Positions 7,274-14,253 of a stretch of 15,516 nucleotides of DNA are shown piece after piece. Numbering within the stretch: the first letter of the stretch is position 1; every line of letters begins with the position of its first letter. This DNA is from Eubacterium sp. (GTDB lineage: Bacteria > Bacillota > Clostridia > Oscillospirales > Acutalibacteraceae), in contig JAIDLO010000181.1 in the NCBI GenBank assembly GCA_029050995.1, forward strand, positions 1 through 15,516. Reading direction: 5' to 3'. The notes under the pieces were generated by a model, which saw only the letters and a program-made list of their open reading frames with translations, was not told the origin of the DNA and did no database searches. The position numbers and the translations under genes are program-made.

Positions 7274-8044
7274 TTACCATTTTTTCTGTTTCTTGAGAAA
7301 CTCATCTGCAAACTTTTTGTATTCAAAGCTTGCTTTTGAATATTTTTCGTAATAAATAACAGGCATTCCGTAGCTTGGCGCTTCTGCAAGTTTAACACTG
7401 CGCGGAATCATTGTTTTGTAAGCCTTGTTCGGAAAATACTTGTTTACCTCGTCTATAACCTGCTGAGTAAGCTTCAAACGGCTGTCGTACATTGTATAAA
7501 CAACGCCCTCAAGCTCCAGATGCTCATTATAATACTGCTTAACTGTTCTTACCGTGCTGACAAGTTGGCTTAACCCCTCAAGTGCGTAATATTCACATTG
7601 AAGCGGAACAATTAAGGTATCAGATGCCGTTAATGCATTCAGACTTAAAAGCCCCAGGCTCGGCGGGCAGTCTATAATAATATAATCAAAATCTGCAACA
7701 ATCGGAGCGAGTGCTTTCTTTAAAGCGGTGTATCGTTCGTCTGCCTCCGCAAGCTCAAGCTCTGCACCTGCAAGATTCATCGTTGCAGGCAGAACATAAA
7801 GATTGCTGAACTCTGTTTGCATCATAATATCCTTTGCAGGCACTTTGTTTATCAGCATATCATAAGTAGAGTTTGCAATGACTGCCTTGTCTATTCCAAC
7901 GCCGCTTGTTGTATTACCCTGTGGGTCAACATCAACGAGAAGTGTTTTTTTACCTTTATTTCCAAGAGCAGCCGCAAAATTAACGCAGGTTGTTGTTTTG
8001 CCTACGCCACCCTTTTGATTGAATATGGATACGGTTTTTCCCAT
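7274..8044 (-). CDS. parA: Chromosome-partitioning ATPase Soj (ParA)
   Basis: A 256-residue ParA/MinD-type ATPase that binds DNA as an ATP dimer and, with Spo0J, drives origin segregation; in Bacillus Soj also regulates DnaA. Seen: the deviant Walker A KGGVGKTTT (11-19) with the signature lysine, switch I DVDPQGNTT, switch II/Walker B DYIIIDCPPSLGLLSLNAL, and the C-terminal SVKLAEAPSYGMPV. The start at 8044 (MGKTVSIFNQKGG) is chosen because GGAGGT lies 6 nt upstream and it matches the family N-terminus; upstream in-frame ATGs would read through the promoter and a parS site. Transcribed from 8067-8095. Confidence 0.96.
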   Translation of the reverse strand: MGKTVSIFNQKGGVGKTTTCVNFAAALGNKGKKTLLVDVDPQGNTTSGVGIDKAVIANSTYDMLINKVPAKDIMMQTEFSNLYVLPATMNLAGAELELAEADERYTALKKALAPIVADFDYIIIDCPPSLGLLSLNALTASDTLIVPLQCEYYALEGLSQLVSTVRTVKQYYNEHLELEGVVYTMYDSRLKLTQQVIDEVNKYFPNKAYKTMIPRSVKLAEAPSYGMPVIYYEKYSKASFEYKKFADEFLKKQKKW

Positions 8045-8066
8045 AGCTGCACCTCCATTGAAATAC

Positions 8067-8095
8067 ATTATATAATATAATCCTGTTTTAATCAA
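8067..8095 (-). promoter_or_regulatory. Promoter of the soj-spo0J-serS operon
   Basis: On the minus strand TTGATT (8095-8090), 17-bp spacer, perfect TATAAT (8072-8067), about 22 nt ahead of the soj ATG. The nearest parS begins 13 bp upstream of the -35, so ParB bound or spreading there could repress the operon (inference). Confidence 0.75.
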
Positions 8096-8107
8096 CAAAA
8101 ATAAGAA

Positions 8108-8123
8108 TGTTTCACGTGAAACA
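8108..8123. promoter_or_regulatory. parS centromere site 1
   Basis: TGTTTCACGTGAAACA, a perfect 16-bp palindrome identical to the parS consensus bound by ParB/Spo0J. It lies just upstream of the soj promoter. Confidence 0.97.
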
Positions 8124-8179
8124 TATAAAGTTTTTTTGCAAAATTGTGTTGACAAAATATGGAGATACAACATATTGAT

Positions 8180-8195
8180 TGTTTCACGTGAAACA
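8180..8195. promoter_or_regulatory. parS centromere site 2
   Basis: A second perfect copy of TGTTTCACGTGAAACA, with its CACGTG core 72 bp from that of site 1, in the noc-soj intergenic region. Both sites together mark this region as origin-proximal. Confidence 0.97.
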
Positions 8196-8234
8196 ATTCA
8201 GATAGCTTGTTTGATAATATGGTATATAAATGCA

Positions 8235-8262
8235 GAATAGCCTACCGGACGGCAGGCTATTC
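8235..8262. repeat. Inverted repeat / hairpin between noc and parS sites
   Basis: Arms GAATAGCCT (8235-8243) and AGGCTATTC (8254-8262) are perfect. Inside them CCG and CGG can pair after one A-C mismatch, leaving a tiny loop. No T-run follows on either strand, so it does not look like a standard intrinsic terminator. Function unknown. Confidence 0.65.
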
Positions 8263-8287
8263 CACGTGATGAAAAGAGGAGAATATG

Positions 8288-8309
8288 TTAAAACGGTTTC
8301 CCGTTTTAA
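8288..8309 (-). terminator. Possible weak terminator hairpin of noc
   Basis: On the minus strand TTAAAACGG, loop GAAA (GNRA class), CCGTTTTAA; the noc stop codon is in the 5' arm. The four T are in the stem and no long T-run follows, so termination efficiency is doubtful. Confidence 0.4.
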
Positions 8310-9136
8310 GCAGTTTGAGGTGCTTCGTTTTCCAAAAGCACGGTTTGCTCACTATTCTGAGCATTTTTAGGTATTTTAATATTAAACTCTATATATTCAT
8401 CTGTTTCAGTTTTATTGCTTTCGGCAGGTATTCCCGCCTCAATCATTGTGTTAATTGCTTTATTGACTGTATTTACAAAAATTCTGATATCCTTAAATAT
8501 TTTAACAACGCTCTTTGCTTTCTTCGGTTTATTTCCGATTAAGGCATCAATGTATCTTTCGGTTTGCTCAACATTCAGCTTTTTCTCTTTAACGATGTTC
8601 AGCACCTGCCAAATCTGTTCTTCACTTTCACATTTCAGTAAAGCACGGGCATGGCGCTCTGTTAAGTTTTCTTTTTCAATAAAGTAACGAACATCTATCG
8701 GCAGTTTCAGAATTCTCAGCTTGTTTGAAAGTGCGCTCTGGCTTTTTCCAAGCTTTTTGGAAATCTGCTCCTGCGTTAAATTAAAATGACTTTGCATATG
8801 CGCAATTGCCTGTGCCTCTTCAAAAAAACTCAAATTCGCACGCTGTATGTTTTCGAGAACGGAAAAGATTGCGCTTTCTTCGTAATTGCAGTCCACTACG
8901 ATACAGGGTACTGTCGGCATATTCGCAAGAATGGATGCACGGAGTCTGCGTTCGCCTGCAATAATTTCAAAATAATCACTGTTGTTGATTCTTCTTGCAA
9001 GCAGGGGCTGAAGCACACCGTTTTCCTTTATGGATTCAGCTAGGCTCAGCAATTCGTCGGATTTAAATTGCTTTCTCGGCTGATAGGGGTTGGGTAACAG
9101 CTTTTCGGTTGGAATTCTTAATACTTCTTCAGACAT
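8306..9136 (-). CDS. noc: Nucleoid occlusion protein Noc (ParB paralogue)
   Basis: A ParB-family, CTP-gated DNA-binding protein that in Bacillus blocks FtsZ assembly over the nucleoid; 276 residues. Seen: QPRKQF, the CTP motif GERRLRA (61-67), the helix-turn-helix ISKKLGKSQSALSNKLRILKLP, and a Noc-type C-terminus DIRIFVNTVNKAINTMIEAGIP...EYIEFNIKIPK. In the recognition helix Gln (GKSQ), Lys six residues on and Lys five further match the Noc code rather than the ParB code. The N-terminus begins directly at MSEEVLRIPTEKLLPNPYQPR, with no amphipathic membrane-targeting helix as in Bacillus Noc. The ATG at 9136 has GGGAG 11 nt upstream, a long spacing; a GTG at 9145 is an alternative. Position between rsmG and soj matches Bacillus. 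Confidence 0.9.
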   Translation of the reverse strand: MSEEVLRIPTEKLLPNPYQPRKQFKSDELLSLAESIKENGVLQPLLARRINNSDYFEIIAGERRLRASILANMPTVPCIVVDCNYEESAIFSVLENIQRANLSFFEEAQAIAHMQSHFNLTQEQISKKLGKSQSALSNKLRILKLPIDVRYFIEKENLTERHARALLKCESEEQIWQVLNIVKEKKLNVEQTERYIDALIGNKPKKAKSVVKIFKDIRIFVNTVNKAINTMIEAGIPAESNKTETDEYIEFNIKIPKNAQNSEQTVLLENEAPQTA

Positions 9137-9175
9137 CTTGTCCACAGCTCCCTTTGTTCCCCTCGCTTGATTAAT

Positions 9176-9184
9176 ATAATAGCA
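9176..9184 (-). promoter_or_regulatory. Extended -10 promoter of noc
   Basis: On the minus strand TGCTATTAT (9184-9176) is an extended -10 element; no good -35 is present because the upstream bases are the T-run of the rsmG terminator. Transcription would start near 9169. Confidence 0.45.
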
Positions 9185-9197
9185 CAAAGCTAAACAT

Positions 9198-9228
9198 AAA
9201 AAAAGGATTTCTCATCAAGAGAAATCCT
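9198..9228 (-). terminator. Intrinsic terminator after rsmG
   Basis: On the minus strand AGGATTTCTC, loop TTGAT, GAGAAATCCT, then T7 (9204-9198). It closes the operon ending in rsmG and isolates noc as its own transcript. Confidence 0.93.
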
Positions 9229-9253
9229 ATAAAATCGACAAATAAGTATTCAA

Positions 9254-9958
9254 TTAGAGCGGCTTGCTTGCTATTTTCTTTGACTTTCGCGGGTATTTTG
9301 GCGAAGATTGCGAAATCTTCTTTATTAAAATTAGATTCCTGCTATCTCCGTTTGAAAGTTTCAGTTGAACAACATTGTCTATTGCACCGCCAAGCTCTTG
9401 AATTGCATTCTTACCAAGTGCTGTTTCATCATCAGCACCCTTCATGGAAATGTAGCTGCCGCCAACCTTTACAAACGGCAGACAATATTCCGCAAGAACA
9501 TTCAGCGGTGCAACAGCACGGGTAAAGGCATAATCATACTTTTCACGAAAATCGGCATTATTTCCGAAATCCTCTGCCCTGCCGTGAACAAGCTCTCCGT
9601 CCAGCTCCAAAGCATCAAGAACAACATCTATAAATTTAAGCCTTTTTTCAAGCGCATCAAAAAATGTGATATTTAAATCGGGGCGGGCAATCAACAAAGG
9701 CAAGCTCGGAAAGCCTGCACCGCAGCCAACATCAATCACTTTGGCACTATTCGCAATATCAAAATGTGCAAGCGGGGTAATACTGTCTATAAAATGCTTA
9801 ACAACAATATCATCCGGTTCAGTTATCGCCGTTAAATTCATTTTATTGTTCCACTCAACAAGCAGTTCAGCAAACAAGTCAAATCTTTTCAATGCTTTGC
9901 TGTCAAGATGAATACCAATATTCTCTGCTTCACTTTTTAAAAAATCTATGTTTATCAT
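9254..9958 (-). CDS. rsmG: 16S rRNA (guanine-527-N7)-methyltransferase
   Basis: SAM-dependent enzyme (formerly GidB) that methylates G527 in the 530 loop of 16S rRNA; loss gives low-level streptomycin resistance in several bacteria. 234 residues, normal length. Seen: WNNKMNLTAI (35-44), the family signature KHFIDSITP, the SAM-binding loop VIDVGCGAGFPSLPLLI, FDALEKRLKFI and the TRAVAPL motif, with a basic C-terminal tail. The ATG overlaps the mnmG stop by 4 nt (ATGA), typical of translational coupling, and the pairing with mnmG/mnmE is conserved across Firmicutes. Confidence 0.96.
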   Translation of the reverse strand: MINIDFLKSEAENIGIHLDSKALKRFDLFAELLVEWNNKMNLTAITEPDDIVVKHFIDSITPLAHFDIANSAKVIDVGCGAGFPSLPLLIARPDLNITFFDALEKRLKFIDVVLDALELDGELVHGRAEDFGNNADFREKYDYAFTRAVAPLNVLAEYCLPFVKVGGSYISMKGADDETALGKNAIQELGGAIDNVVQLKLSNGDSRNLILIKKISQSSPKYPRKSKKIASKPL

Positions 9959-11820
9959 AAACTCTCCAATATAATATTAAGCGCTGTTATATCAGCAGGA
10001 TTAACACCGCTGATTCGGCTTGCCTGTCCCAAATTCTGCGGTCTGATTTTTGAAAGCTTTTCAACAGCTTCAAGCCTTAATCCTTTTAAGGATCCATAAT
10101 CAATGTCCTCGGGAATTTTTTTACATTCAATTCGGCGCATTTCCTTAATCTGCTGTTCCTGCCTTACAATATAGCCCTCATACTTTACGGCAATTTCAAC
10201 CTGTTCAAACACTTCATAAGGATAATCGGGTCTTGTTTCATCAACAGGCTCCAAATCCTTATAGGTTACCTGCGGTCTTTTTAAAAGCTCAATCAGCTTA
10301 CAGCCTTTTTCAAGCGGAGAAGTTCCGCATTTTTCAAGAATTTTCTGCAGCTCGTCCGTTACACGAATGGAGGTATCCTTAATTCTTTTTGTTTCATCAG
10401 CAACTTTTTGCTGTTTTTCAAGGAATTTATTGTATCTTTCCTCGCTGATTAAACCGATTTCATAGCCAATCGGCGTTAAACGAACATCGGCATTATCCTG
10501 GCGAAGCACAAGGCGGTATTCACTGCGGCTGGTCATCATTCTGTAAGGATCAGAACAGCCCTTTGTTACAAGGTCGTCAATCAGCGTTCCGATATAAGAA
10601 CCGCCTCGGTCTAAAATAAGAGGCTCTTTGCCTTGAATTTTGAGTGCAGCGTTGATACCTGCAACAAGTCCTTGTGCGGCAGCTTCTTCATAACCGCTTG
10701 AGCCGTTGAACTGCCCTGCACCATACAAGCCGTCAATATCGTTGAATTCAAGTGTAGCTTTCAGAGCGGTTGGATCAACGCAGTCATATTCAATTGCGTA
10801 AGCTGTACGCATAACCTGTGCATTCTCCAAGCCGGGAATTGTATGAATAAAATCAAGCTGAACATCCTCGGGAAGAGAAGAGGACAAACCCTGAAGATAC
10901 ATTTCTTCTGTTTCAAGTCCGCAAGGCTCAATGAAAAGCTGGTGCCTTTCCTTATCCGCAAAGCGAACGATTTTATCCTCAAAGCTTGGACAATAACGAG
11001 GTCCTTTGCCCTCAATCTTTCCGCTGTACATCGGGGAACGGTGCAGATTTGCAAGGATAACCTCTTTTGTTTTTTCATTCGTATATGTAATGTGGCACGC
11101 AACCTTGTTTTCAGGTGCATTTTCCGTTTCAAAGCTGAACGGAACAGTATGCTCGTCGCCGAGCTGAATGTCCGTTTTGGAAAAATCAACACTCTGCCTA
11201 TTTACGCGGCTTGGTGTACCCGTTTTAAATCTGCGAAGCGGAATGTTGAATTTTTTAAGACTTTCGGAAAGCTCTGTTGCAGGAAACATCCCGTCCGGTC
11301 CGCTTTCATAGGAAACCTCGCCTATATACACTCTGCCGCCAAGGAATGTACCCGTTGCAATGATAACAGCCTTTGCCTCAAAAACTGCATCAAGCTTTGT
11401 TTTTGCTTTCCATGTTCCGTTTTCATCTTTTGTTAAATCAACAATCTCTGCCTGGCGAACATCAAGATTTTCCTCAAGCTCAAGAACATGCTTCATTCCT
11501 TTTGAGTATTCTCTTCTGTCAATCTGTGCTCGAAGAGAATGAACAGCCGGGCCTTTACCAAGGTTGAGCATTCTGCTCTGCAAACAGTACTTGTCTGCCG
11601 CCTTACCCATTTCGCCGCCAAGTGCATCAATCTCACGAACAAGGTGCCCTTTTGATGTTCCGCCGATAGACGGATTGCACGGCATATTTCCAATCCAATC
11701 CAGATTGATTGTAAAAACAGCTGTTTTTGCGCCAAGACGCGCCGAAGCAAGCCCTGCTTCAATTCCCGCATGGCCTGCACCGATTACGATAACATCATAT
11801 TTTCCTGCAAAATATTCCAT
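9955..11820 (-). CDS. mnmG: tRNA uridine-5-carboxymethylaminomethyl modification enzyme MnmG
   Basis: FAD-dependent partner of MnmE; the MnmE-MnmG complex installs the (carboxymethyl)aminomethyl group at C5 of U34 in tRNAs reading split codon boxes. 621 residues, normal length. Seen: the FAD-binding GAGHAGIEAGLASARLG (14-30), PCNPSIGGTSKGHLVREID with Cys48, the signature GPRYCPSFEDKIVRF with the second conserved Cys, the second signature GAGQFNGSSGYEEAAAQG, and the C-terminal tRNA-binding helical domain (RPDYPYEVFEQVEIAVKYEGY). The ATG at 11820 is 3 nt after the mnmE stop with a weak GGA-type ribosome binding site, suggesting coupled translation. Confidence 0.97.
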   Translation of the reverse strand: MEYFAGKYDVIVIGAGHAGIEAGLASARLGAKTAVFTINLDWIGNMPCNPSIGGTSKGHLVREIDALGGEMGKAADKYCLQSRMLNLGKGPAVHSLRAQIDRREYSKGMKHVLELEENLDVRQAEIVDLTKDENGTWKAKTKLDAVFEAKAVIIATGTFLGGRVYIGEVSYESGPDGMFPATELSESLKKFNIPLRRFKTGTPSRVNRQSVDFSKTDIQLGDEHTVPFSFETENAPENKVACHITYTNEKTKEVILANLHRSPMYSGKIEGKGPRYCPSFEDKIVRFADKERHQLFIEPCGLETEEMYLQGLSSSLPEDVQLDFIHTIPGLENAQVMRTAYAIEYDCVDPTALKATLEFNDIDGLYGAGQFNGSSGYEEAAAQGLVAGINAALKIQGKEPLILDRGGSYIGTLIDDLVTKGCSDPYRMMTSRSEYRLVLRQDNADVRLTPIGYEIGLISEERYNKFLEKQQKVADETKRIKDTSIRVTDELQKILEKCGTSPLEKGCKLIELLKRPQVTYKDLEPVDETRPDYPYEVFEQVEIAVKYEGYIVRQEQQIKEMRRIECKKIPEDIDYGSLKGLRLEAVEKLSKIRPQNLGQASRISGVNPADITALNIILESL

Positions 11821-11823
11821 AAC

Positions 11824-13188
11824 TTATTTTCCTACACAGAACTTACTGAAAATGTTGTTTACAATTTCTATGTTTGCTTTTTTACCTGTTAAAGAGAGAA
11901 GCTCGTCAACCGCCGAATCAACAAGAACATTAACGGCATCTCTTGTTAAACCTGCAATCAGGCAGGAATGCGCTTCAAAACAATAGTTCATTGCATTTGT
12001 GCAACAAACCTTTTGCCTTTGATTGGCAAGAATCGGAACGGATGTATCAAAATCAGATACGCCGATAACCTCTTTAATGGCTTCTTCAATTTCTTTTGTA
12101 TTGTCTGCTTTTTTGGCACTGATGAAAATGCACTTTTCAAAAGCAGATGTAATCAGATCAAGGTCTGCACGCTGTGTTAAATCAACCTTGTTAATGACAG
12201 CAATTGCTTTCTTGCCTTTGCAATGTTCAATCAATTTCATATCCTGCTTATTCAGCGTTCTGTTGCTGTCAAAAACAGCAAGCACAAGCATTGCATCATC
12301 GAGTTTTGCATAAGCACGCTCAACACCAATGCGCTCAACAATATCTGTTGACTGACGCAGACCCGCAGTATCACTAAGGCGAAGCACAACATTGCCGAGG
12401 CGGACGCTTTCTTCAACAATATCTCTTGTTGTACCCTCAATGTTTGTAACAATACTTTTATCCTTGCCTGCAAGCAGGTTCATCAAAGTGGATTTTCCGA
12501 CATTCGGTCTGCCGACAATTGCAGTGTCTATACCCTGAACCATAGCCTGTCCGTTATCATAATTAACAAGAAGCTCTTTTAAATCACGCGCTGCTTTAAT
12601 AATTGTATCGCCGAGCGTTTTATCATCAAGATCGGGAATTTCCTCGTCGGGATAATCAACCCAAGCGGCAAGATTTGCCGAACAATCCATAAGCGCTTCC
12701 AATATTCCGTTAATTATATTGCTCAAAGAACCTTGAAGTGCATTGAATGAAGCCTGCATTGCCATTTCGCCCTGGGCTGAAATCAAATCGGCAACGCTTT
12801 CTGCCTGTGTCAAATCCATTTTGCCGTTGAGGAAAGCTCTTTTGGTAAACTCTCCCGGTTCGGCTGGCTCGGCTCCGGCTTTGAAAACCGCTTCAAGTGT
12901 TTTTTCAACAATAAAAAGACCGCCGTGAACGGAAAGCTCACAAACATTTTCGCCTGTATAGCTTTTCGGTGCACGGAAAACAAGGGCAACTGCGTTATCA
13001 AGCATTCTGCCGTCTGAAACAATGTTTCCGAATTTTGCTCTGTAGCCCTCAAGGTTTAAAAGAGAAGAGCCGTCTGCAGCATTGAATACTTGATCTGCAA
13101 TTTCAATTGCGTTTTCGCCACTTATGCGGATAACGCCGATACCGCCTGCAGCATTTCCCGTTGCAATTGCAGCAATCGTTTTTTCCAT
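11824..13188 (-). CDS. mnmE: tRNA modification GTPase MnmE
   Basis: GTPase partner of MnmG for wobble-uridine modification; 454 residues, normal length. Seen: the N-terminal folate-binding domain (IAAIATGNAAGGIGVIRISG), central helices with LTQAESVADLI, and an inserted Ras-like domain with G1 GRPNVGKS (226-233), G2 TTRD (253-256), G3 DTAGLR (273-278), G4 NKVD (333-336) and G5 SAKK. The C-terminal FCVGK (450-454) carries the conserved Cys. The ATG at 13188 follows AAGGAAGGG. The gene starts only 25 nt after a large terminator-like hairpin, leaving no room for a separate promoter, so expression probably depends on readthrough from jag or initiation inside the hairpin. Confidence 0.97.
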   Translation of the reverse strand: MEKTIAAIATGNAAGGIGVIRISGENAIEIADQVFNAADGSSLLNLEGYRAKFGNIVSDGRMLDNAVALVFRAPKSYTGENVCELSVHGGLFIVEKTLEAVFKAGAEPAEPGEFTKRAFLNGKMDLTQAESVADLISAQGEMAMQASFNALQGSLSNIINGILEALMDCSANLAAWVDYPDEEIPDLDDKTLGDTIIKAARDLKELLVNYDNGQAMVQGIDTAIVGRPNVGKSTLMNLLAGKDKSIVTNIEGTTRDIVEESVRLGNVVLRLSDTAGLRQSTDIVERIGVERAYAKLDDAMLVLAVFDSNRTLNKQDMKLIEHCKGKKAIAVINKVDLTQRADLDLITSAFEKCIFISAKKADNTKEIEEAIKEVIGVSDFDTSVPILANQRQKVCCTNAMNYCFEAHSCLIAGLTRDAVNVLVDSAVDELLSLTGKKANIEIVNNIFSKFCVGK

Positions 13189-13213
13189 ATATAACCCTTC
13201 CTTTCAAAATCCT

Positions 13214-13299
13214 AAAAAACGGCGGATTTTACTGCAGTTTGCGAGATTGCAATAAAAATACAATTACAATACTTTTCGCAAACTGTTTGTCCGCCGTTT
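13214..13299 (-). terminator. Large three-tier hairpin with T-run between jag and mnmE
   Basis: On the minus strand the outer stem AAACGGCGGA/TCCGCCGTTT (13299-13290 and 13226-13217) encloses a middle stem CAGTTTGCGA/TCGCAAACTG (13285-13276 and 13244-13235). This encloses an inner stem ATTGTAA/TTGCAAT (13270-13264 and 13252-13246, one G-U pair). Six U follow the outer stem. It has the form of an intrinsic terminator or attenuator, but is far longer than usual. Confidence 0.75.
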
Positions 13300-13308
13300 C
13301 ACAATTTA

Positions 13309-14241
13309 TTAATCTTTTTTAACTTCGATTTTTCCGAATTTCGGTAAATCTGCTCTGTCTGATTTCGGTGCAGCATTTTTAGCAGGTGCAGCATTTGAAG
13401 TGTTGTTTCTGCGATAATTATTTCTGCCGCCGTTTGTTGACTGAAGCATAACCTTTCTGTCCTGTCCATATCCAACAGAAACGGATTCAACACCGTCAAT
13501 TTCCTGAACGGTTGTATGAATGATTCTTCTTTCATATGGATTCATTGGCTCAAAGGTGTATCTTCTGCCTGTTCTTAAAACATAGTTTGCATTTTTGCGG
13601 GCAAGATTTCTGAGCGTTTCCATTCTCTTTTCACGATAATTGCCAACATCAATCGTAACTCTGACATACTTGTCACAGCTTTTCTTAACTGCAAGACTTG
13701 TTAAATACTGAAGCGCATCAAGTGTTTCGCCGCGACGACCGATAATAATGCCGTAATCCTCACAGCTGATTTCCATCTGAAGCACGCCGTCAACAACAGC
13801 GCCCGTAACCTCAGCATCATCAATTTTTAAACCGCTGATAATTGTTTTAAGATATGCAACTGCAAGGTCTATATCTACATCAGCAGCTGTAATTTTAACA
13901 GTTTCCTCTGCTTCAGCCTTTGGAGCTTCAGCTTTAGGAGCAGATTTTTTCGGAGCTTCTTTTTTAACAGCCTCTTTTTTCGGCTGAGGCTTTTTATCTG
14001 CCTTTTTATCAGCACGCTTTGGTGCGTCTTTCTTCTGCTTCGGCTTCTTTTCTTTTTTGCCGTCCTCATACCAAACCTTTACCTGCGCATCTTTTCCGCC
14101 GAAAAGACCAAGCACCTTTTTCTTTGGCAATGAGATAATATCAACATTTATATCAGCTAAAGCCGGAGCGTGAAGACCGGCTTTTGCAGCAGCCGTTGCT
14201 TCTTCAACGGTTTTGCCGGTTCCGATAAATTCCTTTATCAT
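13309..14241 (-). CDS. jag: RNA-binding protein Jag/KhpB
   Basis: A KH-R3H RNA-binding protein (also called KhpB or EloR), linked in Gram-positives to sRNA/mRNA binding, cell elongation and sporulation. 310 residues. Seen: an N-terminal Jag_N domain (1-60) with TGKTVEEATAAA and KKVLGLFG; a low-complexity Lys/Pro/Ala/Glu linker (about 61-115); a KH domain with GxxG loop GRRG (168-171); an R3H domain with R238xxxH242 in YERRIIH; and a disordered Asn/Arg/Ala C-terminal tail (270-310), longer than in many homologues. The ATG at 14241 has GGAGG 5 nt upstream and is 12 nt after the yidC stop. Its pairing with yidC is conserved in Firmicutes. Confidence 0.94.
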   Translation of the reverse strand: MIKEFIGTGKTVEEATAAAKAGLHAPALADINVDIISLPKKKVLGLFGGKDAQVKVWYEDGKKEKKPKQKKDAPKRADKKADKKPQPKKEAVKKEAPKKSAPKAEAPKAEAEETVKITAADVDIDLAVAYLKTIISGLKIDDAEVTGAVVDGVLQMEISCEDYGIIIGRRGETLDALQYLTSLAVKKSCDKYVRVTIDVGNYREKRMETLRNLARKNANYVLRTGRRYTFEPMNPYERRIIHTTVQEIDGVESVSVGYGQDRKVMLQSTNGGRNNYRRNNTSNAAPAKNAAPKSDRADLPKFGKIEVKKD

Positions 14242-14253
14242 ACAATCCTCCGA

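Larger units (their letters stand above)
8045..8305. other. noc-soj intergenic region with parS pair and hairpins
   Basis: This 261-bp AT-rich stretch has no credible gene. From the noc side it holds a GNRA-loop hairpin (8288-8309), a longer hairpin (8235-8262), a CACGTG-containing degenerate parS-like site (8258-8273), two perfect parS sites, and the soj promoter and ribosome binding site. Confidence 0.8.

Noticed and set aside
8285..8542. Plus-strand reading frame of 85 codons with an AGGAG-like site ahead of its ATG, antisense to the 3' end of noc
   Set aside because: It is composed mainly of Phe/Ile/Cys/Arg as expected for the complement of a coding region, has no strong promoter and no recognisable domain; the noc frame underneath is clearly real.
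9138..9146. TTGTCCACA, a DnaA-box-like nonamer
   Set aside because: A single imperfect copy inside the noc translation-start region; origins carry clusters of boxes, and none is seen here.
10843..11436. Plus-strand open frame of 197 codons inside mnmG
   Set aside because: It lies fully antisense to conserved MnmG coding sequence, lacks a ribosome binding site and resembles no protein family.
13217..13299. Inverted repeats flanking an AT-rich core, considered as a miniature transposable element
   Set aside because: No target-site duplication was seen around the outer arms, and the arms plus U-run fit a terminator or attenuator better; copy number could not be checked.
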